In this document: piece after piece, positions 42,704 to 50,829 of the stretch
Layout of the letters: each line of letters starts with the position of its first letter
Numbering within the stretch: position 1 is the stretch's first letter
Assembly: GCF_000217795.1 (NCBI RefSeq)
Contig: NC_015681.1
Coordinates: 1,107,244 to 1,171,243 of the forward strand
Direction: 5' to 3'
DNA length: 64,000 nucleotides
Origin: Thermodesulfatator indicus DSM 15286
GTDB lineage: Bacteria > Desulfobacterota > Thermodesulfobacteria > Thermodesulfobacteriales > Thermodesulfatatoraceae
Translations under genes and position numbers: made by a program
The notes under the pieces: model-generated
Databases searched by the model: none
What the model was told of the DNA's origin: nothing
Seen by the model: only the letters and a program-made list of their open reading frames with translations

Positions 42704-45700
42704 ATGAAAAGAAGAACTTTTCTTAAGATTGCTGGCGTGACCTGTTTAATTGGACCGGTCTTAAAAGTTCAGCAGGCAATGGGGGATATGCTTTTGAGGC
42801 CTGTTCTTATATGGGACTCAGAACGTTGTATCAGATGTAGGGCCTGTATGGCTGCCTGTCAGATGGCCCACCAGCTGGCCCCTGAAGAAACTTTTATGAA
42901 AGTGCATCTTCAAGAGGAAGGGAAATATCCAGAGGTTAAACTCTCTTTTAAGCAAGAAATATGTAAACAATGTCAAGAAGCTCCCTGCCTTGAAGTGTGT
43001 CCAGAAGGAGCCTTAAAGCGCCATAAAACCGGGGTGATATTGGTAGATAAGGCCCTATGTAAGGGAGATGGAGCCTGTGTAGAAGCCTGCCCTTATAACG
43101 GAATAAAAGTTTTTAGAGGCAAAGCCCATAAATGCGATTTATGTCTTGAACTTATCAGCCAGAAAGAGATTCCGCGGTGTGTAGCGGTCTGCCCTTCAGG
43201 AGCACTAATTTTTGGTGACCTTTACCATCCAGAAGGGGCTTTGGCGGCGCTTTTAGCTAATAATAAATCTCTCGCTAAAGAATTGCACCAATATCAGCGT
43301 GCCGAGATTAAAAATCAAACTAAAGAACTCCCTTGGGTCAAAACAGAGGGAGCCAGACTAAACCCAGGCGAACGCCTGGTAACCACGGTATGTCTGGCCT
43401 GTAACGCCCGCTGTGGCCTGAGGATCAGAGTAAAAGACGAAAAAATCGTCCGTGTTGAAGGAAACCCTTATCATCCTTACAACAGAGCGGGAGAGCCGAT
43501 TCCTTACGAAACACCTTTGAAAGATTCTTTTAAAGAAACAGCTGGTATCTGCGCCAAGCCCCTTTTTGATAACGATTATCTCAACAATCCTTATCGCCTA
43601 AAAGTTCCCCTTAAAAGAAACGGCCCTCGCGGCTCTGGTAAATTCAAACCTATTTCCTGGAGCCAGCTTATTTACGAAATAGCAAATGGGGGCCGGCTTT
43701 TTGAAGATTTAGGAGACCAGCGCCATTACCCTGGCTTAAAAGAAGTTCTTTCTGATAAGCCTATTGACCCGAAGGCACCAGAGCTAGGGCCAAAACGCAA
43801 TCAACTGGTTTGGATAACTGGACGTTCTCAAGGGGGGCGCAAACATTTCATTAAACGTTTTGTTAACAAGTCCGTTGGCTCTATCAATTACATAGGACAT
43901 ACCGATATATGCGGTCTTGGTTTCAGGATGGGCAATTTTGCCTTCTCCAATGGCAAACAGGTAGAATTCAAGGCTGACTTATGGAATTCAAAATATGTTC
44001 TGGTATTTGGCGCTAATTTGTATGCGGCCCTCCAGCCTGGGCCTACCACGGCGGGAAGCGTTTTTGCCAGACGGGCCGCGGAAAAAAATCTCAAATTTGT
44101 AATCATTGATCCTCGTGCTCACGAAGCCTTAGCCGCCGCTGATGAGTGGATTCCTATTAAACCAGGGAAAGATGGTGCCCTGGCTTTGGGACTGCTTTCC
44201 GTTCTTCTTAAAGAGAAGCTTTTTGATACTTCTTTTCTCGCCCTTACCAACCTTAAAGCCGCCAAAAAAGAAGGACGAAATGTCTTTACCAATGCCACTC
44301 ATCTGGTTATCACCGAGGGGCCTGAAGCCGGCCGCTTCTTGAAAGTTAAGGATCTGCAAGGGTTGTCTGGCCAACCTGAAGAGCCTGTAGTTGTAGATAA
44401 AAAAGGGGTATTAAGACCTGCCTCAGAGGTAACTCGTGCCACTCTTTCCTGGGAGGGCACTTATAAAGGGTTTAAACTGAAAACAGCCTTCAAACTTCTT
44501 GAGGAAAGCGTTTTTGCCCATGACCTTGACTTTTACGCTCGCGAAAGTGGAGTTTCCAGAGAAACCATTGAGCGTTTAGCTAAAGAGTTTGCCAGCCATG
44601 CTCCTTATAGTGCCGCTTTTGCCTATCATGGTGGCGGAAACTACGTTGGAGGAGCATACGCCAGCTACGCCGTAGCCCTACTTAATGCCTTAGCGGGAAA
44701 TGTTAATCGAGTAGGCGGCTATCTTTGTGCCGGAGGAGGGGCGGCTAAATGGCAAACGGGTTGCTACAATCTTAAATCCTTTCCCGGTGCTCATAAGCCC
44801 AGAGGCGTAAAAATATCTCGCGAGAAAGCCTCTTACGAAAAGACCAGTGAATTTAAACGTCAGGGTTATCCTTCTAAACTCCCCTGGTTTCCTTTTACCA
44901 AAGGTGGACTTTCGGTTTCAGCCCTGGCAGGTATAGATCAGGCTTATCCGTATCCCATCAAAGTGCTTTTTACTTATTTTTACAATCCCGTTTACACTAC
45001 CCCTGGAGGAAGGCGTTTTATCAAAACCTTTACAGATCACGATAAAGTCCCTCTCCATGTTTCTATAGACGTTACGGTAAACGAAACCAATATTTACGCA
45101 GATTATATCGTCCCTGATATAACTTATCTGGAAGGCCAGTATGGATTTTTAAACCCTCATGCTCCGGCGCAAAAGTTTACTGCTGTTCGCACGCCAGTTC
45201 TTTCTCCAAAAACAGAAAAGACCCCTGATGGCCGCCCTTACTGTCTGGAAACTTTTTTAATTGATCTGGCCAAATATCTGAAATTACCTGGCTTCGGCCC
45301 CGGAGCCATCAAAGGAAAAGATGGGGCTTTCTCCCTTGATAAGGCTGAAGACTACTACTTAAGGGGAATAGCTAATCTGGCTGTAAATGCCGAAGTAAGC
45401 AAGGCTTCTTATGAAGAAAAGGCCTTTGTAGAAGCCAACTATCCCATAGCTGCTTATAAAAGCCTTTTGTCAGAAGACGAATGGTTATGGGTTTGTACTG
45501 TTTTGGCCAGAGGAGGTGTTTTCTTGCCGCCTCAAGCGGCGTTTGATAGCCAAGGCAATCTGAAAAAAGGCATCCCGCAAGTTTGTATATGGAATGAAAA
45601 AATGGCCCGTAGCAAAAATTCCTTAAACGGCAAGAATTTCTGGGGCACAACACGTTATGAAGTAGCCCAAAACGCTGCCGGTAAAACATTGTCCGAGTTA

Positions 45701-46198
45701 GAGGCAGATTATCCGTTATTTCTTATCAGCCATAAAACAGCCCTCCATACCCAATCACGGACTATTTGTTATCGTCAGGCCCTTGCCTATGAAGGAGAGC
45801 CTCTACTTTTGTTAAACCCTGAGGACGCCAAGTCTTTAGGCCTTGAAGATAACTCGCTAGTTAAGGTTTGTTCCAGTTCTTTTAAGGAAGGTGTCTTAGC
45901 TCGTATAAAATTGTCTCCGCGTGTAAGGCCAGGAATTGTAGCCTATCCCTTTCACTACGGACATACCCAGCATGGAGCCTCGGAACTAGAAATTATTAAA
46001 GGCGAAAAAGTCCTTCTGGGAGGAGCAAAGATATTTAAAAATGGCCGAGTAACCCCGGATAATTTGCGAAAAAGAGGCTTTAACCCCAATGTTTTGAGCT
46101 ATCTTGATTCCAGCCTGTTTGATTTGCCCTTAGTAGATATTTTGGGAGGGATTCCCGATTTTAGCAGCACAAGAGTTTCTTTAACTCCAGTCAAATAA
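42704..46198 (+). CDS. Fused iron-sulfur/molybdopterin oxidoreductase, tetrathionate/polysulfide reductase-like
   Basis: A 1164-residue Tat-exported protein. The N-terminus MKRRTFLKIAG is a Tat signal. Residues about 30-200 are a TtrB/PsrB-like ferredoxin with four cysteine groups (CIRCRACMAAC, CKQCQEAPCLEVC, CKGDGACVEAC, CDLC...CVAVC). From about 225 comes the molybdopterin subunit with CLACNARCGLRI...GICAK for an extra [4Fe-4S] cluster and a Cys in HTDICGLGFRMGN as likely Mo ligand. The C-terminal MopB domain carries RVRPGIVAYPFHYGH. Normally A and B subunits are separate genes. No membrane subunit is adjacent. The start has AAAGGAG. The substrate (tetrathionate, polysulfide or other) is uncertain. 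Confidence 0.88.
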   Translation: MKRRTFLKIAGVTCLIGPVLKVQQAMGDMLLRPVLIWDSERCIRCRACMAACQMAHQLAPEETFMKVHLQEEGKYPEVKLSFKQEICKQCQEAPCLEVCPEGALKRHKTGVILVDKALCKGDGACVEACPYNGIKVFRGKAHKCDLCLELISQKEIPRCVAVCPSGALIFGDLYHPEGALAALLANNKSLAKELHQYQRAEIKNQTKELPWVKTEGARLNPGERLVTTVCLACNARCGLRIRVKDEKIVRVEGNPYHPYNRAGEPIPYETPLKDSFKETAGICAKPLFDNDYLNNPYRLKVPLKRNGPRGSGKFKPISWSQLIYEIANGGRLFEDLGDQRHYPGLKEVLSDKPIDPKAPELGPKRNQLVWITGRSQGGRKHFIKRFVNKSVGSINYIGHTDICGLGFRMGNFAFSNGKQVEFKADLWNSKYVLVFGANLYAALQPGPTTAGSVFARRAAEKNLKFVIIDPRAHEALAAADEWIPIKPGKDGALALGLLSVLLKEKLFDTSFLALTNLKAAKKEGRNVFTNATHLVITEGPEAGRFLKVKDLQGLSGQPEEPVVVDKKGVLRPASEVTRATLSWEGTYKGFKLKTAFKLLEESVFAHDLDFYARESGVSRETIERLAKEFASHAPYSAAFAYHGGGNYVGGAYASYAVALLNALAGNVNRVGGYLCAGGGAAKWQTGCYNLKSFPGAHKPRGVKISREKASYEKTSEFKRQGYPSKLPWFPFTKGGLSVSALAGIDQAYPYPIKVLFTYFYNPVYTTPGGRRFIKTFTDHDKVPLHVSIDVTVNETNIYADYIVPDITYLEGQYGFLNPHAPAQKFTAVRTPVLSPKTEKTPDGRPYCLETFLIDLAKYLKLPGFGPGAIKGKDGAFSLDKAEDYYLRGIANLAVNAEVSKASYEEKAFVEANYPIAAYKSLLSEDEWLWVCTVLARGGVFLPPQAAFDSQGNLKKGIPQVCIWNEKMARSKNSLNGKNFWGTTRYEVAQNAAGKTLSELEADYPLFLISHKTALHTQSRTICYRQALAYEGEPLLLLNPEDAKSLGLEDNSLVKVCSSSFKEGVLARIKLSPRVRPGIVAYPFHYGHTQHGASELEIIKGEKVLLGGAKIFKNGRVTPDNLRKRGFNPNVLSYLDSSLFDLPLVDILGGIPDFSSTRVSLTPVK

Positions 46199-46220
46199 AC
46201 CTAAATTAAAGGAGGTTATT

Positions 46221-47147
46221 ATGAGAAGAAGTTTGTTTTTGGCGTTGATGTTAGTGTTTGTTTTAAGCTCCTGGTCTCTAGCAGCCAAGACTTACCTGTT
46301 AAAAACAGAAGTACAGGTAGAACCAATTTCCAAGGCCAGGTTAATAGAATTGTGGGTTCCCATTCCGCTTGAGGACAATTTTCAAAAAATTGAATCCATA
46401 AAAGTGAAAGCTCCTGGGCCTTATGAAATTATGAAGGAAAAAGAGTACGGCAACAAGTTTTTACACATGGCCTGGGAAAGTGCCTTGCCCAAAGGGGCCA
46501 AACTAGAAATAGAAGTAAAGTTAACTCGTCAAGAAGTTTCTCCCAGGCCTTGGAAAAAAGACATTCCCCTTCGTTTACTTTTGCCAGATCAGTTAGTTCC
46601 GGTAGAAACCTTTGAAAGCATGGCCAAAGAGATAGCCGGGGACAAAAAAGATCCGGTAGCCAAGCTTAGAGCCATATACGACTACGTGATAACCCACATG
46701 AAGTATCAAAAAACCGGCACCGGCTGGGGCCGAGGCGATGCTATCTGGGCCTGTAATAACCGCCGCGGAAATTGTACGGATTTTCACAGCCTGTTTATGG
46801 GCTTAGCCAGAGCTCAGGGCATTCCGGCTCTATTTCAGATGGGATTGCCTGTCCCTTCTAACGGGGGGTTAATTAAAGGCTATCACTGCTGGCTTTTAAC
46901 TTTTCCTGACGGCATGCTTTACGGCATAGATGCTTCTGAAGCGGCTAAACATCCTGAAAAAAGAGAGTATTTCTTTGGTCACCTTTGTGATAGCCGCATA
47001 GCCCTTACCCAGGGACGCGATATTCTCCTTGCTCCAGCCCAACATGGGCCTAGATTAAATTTCATCTATAAGGCTTATCTAGAAGTGGATTTAAAGCCTT
47101 CTCCCAAAAAAGTTAAGACCACTTATAAGGTGGAAATAGTCAAATAA
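46221..47147 (+). CDS. Exported transglutaminase-like protein
   Basis: A 308-residue protein with a signal peptide (RRSLFLALMLVFVLSSWSLAA). The catalytic triad region of the transglutaminase-like fold is seen: Cys in NNRRGNCTDFHSLFMGLAR, His in GYHCWLLTF, and Asp in YGIDASEA. It follows the molybdoenzyme by 22 nt with AAAGGAGG and ends at a strong hairpin, so the two form an operon. Bacterial members are peptidases or cross-linkers; a role in maturing or anchoring the exported neighbour is possible. Confidence 0.85.
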   Translation: MRRSLFLALMLVFVLSSWSLAAKTYLLKTEVQVEPISKARLIELWVPIPLEDNFQKIESIKVKAPGPYEIMKEKEYGNKFLHMAWESALPKGAKLEIEVKLTRQEVSPRPWKKDIPLRLLLPDQLVPVETFESMAKEIAGDKKDPVAKLRAIYDYVITHMKYQKTGTGWGRGDAIWACNNRRGNCTDFHSLFMGLARAQGIPALFQMGLPVPSNGGLIKGYHCWLLTFPDGMLYGIDASEAAKHPEKREYFFGHLCDSRIALTQGRDILLAPAQHGPRLNFIYKAYLEVDLKPSPKKVKTTYKVEIVK

Positions 47148-47150
47148 TTA

Positions 47151-47180
47151 TAAAGGGCGGTCAATAATGACCGCCCTTTA
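47151..47180 (+). terminator. Hairpin terminator after the transglutaminase-like gene
   Basis: TAAAGGGCGGTCA (47151-47163) pairs perfectly with TGACCGCCCTTTA (47168-47180) around an ATAA loop. It lies 4 bp after the stop codon. Confidence 0.8.
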
Positions 47181-47184
47181 TGTT

Positions 47185-47366
47185 GAGACTTTTGCAAAAT
47201 ATTTATTTAAGAGACATACGGGCTCGCAGTGACAGTGTGGTCGATAGCCGCTGGTAAATGGCTGATAGCACAAGGAGCTGCGCCAGCAGCCGAAGCAATC
47301 CCTGTCACGAGGCGCCGATGGCACCGTGGTGATCTATCTATATTATTTGAATTTTGCAAAGGTCTC
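47185..47366 (+). repeat. MITE-like element with terminal inverted repeats, copy 3 (best preserved)
   Basis: The ends GAGACTTTTGCAAAAT (47185-47200) and ATTTTGCAAAGGTCTC (47351-47366) are inverted repeats with 15 of 16 matches. The body is shared with 8855-9020 in reverse orientation. At 182 bp with no open frame it looks like a non-autonomous miniature element. No transposase is in the window and I see no clear target-site duplication. Confidence 0.75.
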
Positions 47367-47371
47367 ATATT

Positions 47372-49462
47372 TTACAATTTGATTATATCATCAACAGATC
47401 TTGGATAAATCTGAGGAGAATAATAGTACCCAACCACACCGGTTACAGAGATATTATCTCCAACATTTAGAAGTGAAGAAGGATCAAATCCTGCCTTGCC
47501 GCAATAGATAGTAATAGAATTGTCTCCATCGGTAACAACTATTTTACTTGAAGAAACAGAAGTAATTTGGAGATTTTCTACTTTTACTAGTGTACCGTAA
47601 TTTTGGTCTATTTCAGCAAGAGAAATAACTTTAGGTTCAGGAACTGTTGCTTCTCCTGTAATTTTTAAATCTTCATCATTTAGAGGAACTATTTCTACCA
47701 TACCTTTATATTGACTTAAGCCTCCTTGAACAGTAACTACTTGGCCAGGATATAATTCTGGAGCAGTAATTTCACCTAGCCAAAGAGCGATTCCCTGAGT
47801 ATCATCTTGAATAAAAACAAGATTTCCAAATACAGCCGTAATAACTCCGCTAGTTTTAACAATCTTATTTTCCAAAGAATCATATTGTTCATAAGCTTGC
47901 TTAATATTTTCAAGCTCTACAACCTGATTTTCTAAATCTTCATGTCCATATATTTCTACATCATCTGAACTAACTAATTTTAACTCTTTAGTTCCCTTAA
48001 ACTGAGTAACCTGCCCGCGCAGTTTTACTTTATCGCCTACTTGAAATTCCGGATGATGACAGTCACCAGCCCAAACCACAATACTTCCAGTATCATCCTG
48101 TAAAGTAAGTAAGTTTCCACTATACATAACAGCGGTCACAACAGCATCTACGGTTACAAATCTACCATAAAAATTAGTAAAGTTCTCATCATTTATTATT
48201 TCACTTATAGGCATAATTTTTTCATCAGAAAACTTACAAACTATATCTTTTTGATATTCTTCGCCAGTTTTAGTTTTGACAATTACACTGATTTTATGAA
48301 GATTATCATCAATATTTAAAGCTTTGATAGTACCAGTAGCGTGATACCAAGTTATTTGGGGAGTTTCTATCTTTTCCAAATTAAAACATCCCTGAGGGGA
48401 ATTATCTATTTTATAACAAACACTATCAACTTCTTTGTCCTTATAATAGACATTAAATTCAGCATTAACCTCTCCGCTTATAACTACGTCATCGGGAGAT
48501 AAAAGGTTAATCTGTTTATCTTTATCTATTCCTTTGTAAAAACGTTGTACTTTTTTATCTTTGATATAATAAATAGCATAACCCATGGGGTTACCATCAG
48601 GAGTTTTCCCTGTTTGCCACCAATCACCACAAATGGCTCCATCCTGATATTCTGGAATGCCATCGCGATAGATGACTCTATTATCATGAGTATGGCCTGC
48701 TACCAAAATAATATCATCTTTATAAGGTTTAATAGTATCCATAAAACTTGAGTAGCTATCTTCGGTCCAAGAACCTAACGGTTGATGATATGATATTATT
48801 ATAAACTTATCTTTATTAGCTTCTAATTCTGTCTTTAACCAGTCTAATTGCTCTTCAGGTAAACGGACAGCTCGATATCCAGTTTCAGGTATTTCTTCTG
48901 GATCAAGCATAATAAAAAGATAGTTATCTTCTGAGTAAGAATAATAACTCTTTTCTTTATCTGTATCAATATACTTAAAAATTAATCCATTATCATATCT
49001 CGGATCGGTAATATCTACATTATCTAGCTTAATGCCAGCTCTATCATGATTGCCAGGAGCGTAGAGAAAAGGAACCCCATTATCTACTACAGGATCTTTT
49101 ATATATTGCTTCGCCATTTGAAACCATTTTTCACCAGTATCCAAATCTTTGCTATCAGCTAGGGCAACAATATCTCCTGTTTGGATTAAAACATCTGGAT
49201 CATAACTTAACGCTTCATTTACAGCTTTCTGAACAGTTTCTACAGGAGGTATGGTACCACTAAAAATTTCAGATACTTCTTGATCATCTGCCAAATGGAC
49301 ATCGGCAAAATGTACGAATAAAGTGCTTTCTTCGGTAGATGTTTCATTGGCTGGGCTCTCTAGCTGACTTAAAACATCGTTTAAATTACAACTGGTGGTT
49401 AAAAAAGCCAGATAAACCAGAGACAATAAAACAACAAACGTTTTTAATTTTGTAAATCTCAT
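47372..49462 (-). CDS. Lipoprotein metallophosphoesterase with OB-fold repeats
   Basis: A 696-residue secreted lipoprotein: signal sequence with lipobox FLTTSC (Cys about 25). Residues about 47-300 are a calcineurin-like phosphoesterase with DVHLAD, TGDIVALAD, PGNHDRAG, ISYHQPLG and AGHTHDNRV. Residues about 395-696 hold three OB-fold-like repeats (TVDAVVTAVMYSGNLLTLQDDTGSIVVW, VKTSGVITAVFGNLVFIQDDTQGIALWLG, VKVENLQITSVSSSKIVVTDGDN), as in exported nucleases. It probably cleaves extracellular nucleotides or nucleic acid. The base composition seems richer in AT than its neighbours, which may point to transfer. Confidence 0.87.
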   Translation of the reverse strand: MRFTKLKTFVVLLSLVYLAFLTTSCNLNDVLSQLESPANETSTEESTLFVHFADVHLADDQEVSEIFSGTIPPVETVQKAVNEALSYDPDVLIQTGDIVALADSKDLDTGEKWFQMAKQYIKDPVVDNGVPFLYAPGNHDRAGIKLDNVDITDPRYDNGLIFKYIDTDKEKSYYSYSEDNYLFIMLDPEEIPETGYRAVRLPEEQLDWLKTELEANKDKFIIISYHQPLGSWTEDSYSSFMDTIKPYKDDIILVAGHTHDNRVIYRDGIPEYQDGAICGDWWQTGKTPDGNPMGYAIYYIKDKKVQRFYKGIDKDKQINLLSPDDVVISGEVNAEFNVYYKDKEVDSVCYKIDNSPQGCFNLEKIETPQITWYHATGTIKALNIDDNLHKISVIVKTKTGEEYQKDIVCKFSDEKIMPISEIINDENFTNFYGRFVTVDAVVTAVMYSGNLLTLQDDTGSIVVWAGDCHHPEFQVGDKVKLRGQVTQFKGTKELKLVSSDDVEIYGHEDLENQVVELENIKQAYEQYDSLENKIVKTSGVITAVFGNLVFIQDDTQGIALWLGEITAPELYPGQVVTVQGGLSQYKGMVEIVPLNDEDLKITGEATVPEPKVISLAEIDQNYGTLVKVENLQITSVSSSKIVVTDGDNSITIYCGKAGFDPSSLLNVGDNISVTGVVGYYYSPQIYPRSVDDIIKL

Positions 49463-49554
49463 CTTCCCCCTCCTAAATAAAGTTTTGGACTTTATTTAAA
49501 CTGGTAGGTGTTAAAGTATCTTTAATATTTTTTGACAAAAAAATGACTTATTAT

Positions 49555-49728
49555 AGACCTTTGAAAACTCAAAATTTAGAATTGCTTCGCTCAGGTTAGT
49601 GAGAAGTGAAAAGAGAGAAATAAGAATCTCTCGTTGGTTTGCCAACAGCCATCTGCCATTGGCCAAATACCAATTAGTCACTACGAGGAGGCTCGTTAAG
49701 GCCGACGAAACAGTCTCTTAAATTCCAA
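49555..49728. repeat. Degenerate MITE-like repeat, copy 4
   Basis: AGACCTTTGAAAACTC at the left and ACAGTCTCTTAAATTCC at the right, with GAATTGCTTCGC, CAACAGCCATCTGCCATTGGCC and CACTACGAGGAGGCTCG between them, recall the body and ends of the 47185-47366 element. Only parts align. Confidence 0.5.
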
Positions 49729-49735
49729 AAAACTA

Positions 49736-50497
49736 CTACCACTTGGGCAAATATTCTGGATTGCAATTAAAAATGGCGTGGAAGATATTGCCTTTAAATT
49801 TAGGATTTTCGGGATAGAGTTTTTCGTTTAAAAAACGTTCCATCTTGGCGCGTCTGGTTTCAGCGCTGAGAGGGCAGGGGTTGGGGAAAACAGGCAAGTT
49901 TTCGGCTTTGGCGTAAGCTGAAATCAACTTTTTTTCCACAAAGGTCATAGGCCGAATAATGTAAAGTTCCCCTTTAAACATCTCCTGCTTGGGAAGCATG
50001 GTGGCTAATTCTCCGTGATAACACATATTGAGAAAAAAAGTTACGATAATGTCGTCTTTGTGGTGACCAAAGGCAATTTTGTTGTACCCTTCAGCTCCTG
50101 CCAGCTTGAAAAGATGTTTTCGTCTGAACCAGGAACAAACAAAACAGGGAGAAACTTTTTTCTCCTTGGCCTCAAGGGCCATTTTTCCATAATTGGTGAA
50201 TTCTACCTTAAAAGGAACTTCTAAGTTTTCACAATATTTGGCCAGGGCTTCAATTTTTTGCTGGTGGTCTTCCGGAGCTTCAAAGCCCATGTCCAGATGA
50301 ATGGCCAAAAGTTCCCACTTAAAAGGGGTCTTGCGCCGCCATTCTGCCAGGAAGGCCAATAGAACAAGGCTATCTTCTCCCCCAGAAAGGCCAAGAAGAA
50401 CCCGGTCTCCCTCAGCTAAGAGGTCATAGCGATGGATAGCTCGGCCAATAAGGCGTTTTATACGAGGATAAAGCTTTCGGCTACTTCGGCTTGGCAT
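49736..50497 (-). CDS. ttcA: TtcA-like tRNA 2-thiocytidine synthase
   Basis: A 253-residue PP-loop ATPase of the TtcA/TtuA group, which thiolates tRNA with a [4Fe-4S] cofactor. The ATP-binding motif is LLGLSGGEDSLVLL near residue 31. The cluster cysteines are in SPCFVCSWFRRKHLF (CxxC) and FPNPCPLS. FGHHKDD follows the family pattern. It acts on cytidine 32 in typical TtcA, or on other positions in related enzymes; the paralogue cannot be fixed from sequence alone. Confidence 0.85.
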   Translation of the reverse strand: MPSRSSRKLYPRIKRLIGRAIHRYDLLAEGDRVLLGLSGGEDSLVLLAFLAEWRRKTPFKWELLAIHLDMGFEAPEDHQQKIEALAKYCENLEVPFKVEFTNYGKMALEAKEKKVSPCFVCSWFRRKHLFKLAGAEGYNKIAFGHHKDDIIVTFFLNMCYHGELATMLPKQEMFKGELYIIRPMTFVEKKLISAYAKAENLPVFPNPCPLSAETRRAKMERFLNEKLYPENPKFKGNIFHAIFNCNPEYLPKW

Positions 50498-50543
50498 AAG
50501 GAGCAGGACAAGATTGAGGCACCCCCTGGGTGCCAGTAATATT

Positions 50544-50627
50544 TCAGATACTTACCGGCTGGCCCCTTAAAAAGGAAATAGCCAACCAGACTAGCAAAAG
50601 CACTATCCAAAACCACCAGAATCGCAT
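50544..50627 (-). CDS. Possible 27-residue membrane peptide
   Basis: An ATG-started frame that encodes MRFWWFWIVLLLVWLAISFL plus seven more residues, one full hydrophobic helix. It is in the otherwise empty 332-bp stretch before the chemoreceptor gene. There is no convincing ribosome-binding site, so it may be chance. A 7-bp hairpin (GGCACCC with GGGTGCC, about 50520-50535) lies just downstream. Confidence 0.3.
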   Translation of the reverse strand: MRFWWFWIVLLLVWLAISFLRGQPVSI

Positions 50628-50790
50628 GAGCAAAACTTTATCAGTTTAATGGGAAATTGGCTAGAGGTTTAAAAATAAATTAGGGAGTAAGACCTCAGGG
50701 GCTACGTCCCCAACCCCCACATTCTTTTTTAAATTTTCTTTAAATTTTCGGGATTTCAGGGATAAAACCCCTGATGTATCATTAAAAATT

Positions 50791-50822
50791 GCCTTGACTC
50801 CCGCTTAAGCGGGAATCAAGGC
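50791..50822. repeat. CTTAAG palindrome, terminator of the chemoreceptor gene
   Basis: GCCTTGA (50791-50797) faces TCAAGGC (50816-50822) around CTCCCG-CTTAAG-CGGGAA, with one mismatch. On the minus strand it follows the chemoreceptor stop and is itself followed by AATTTTTAA, so it fits an intrinsic terminator. Same family as 9045, 19268 and 21479. Confidence 0.75.
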
Positions 50823-50829
50823 TTAAATT

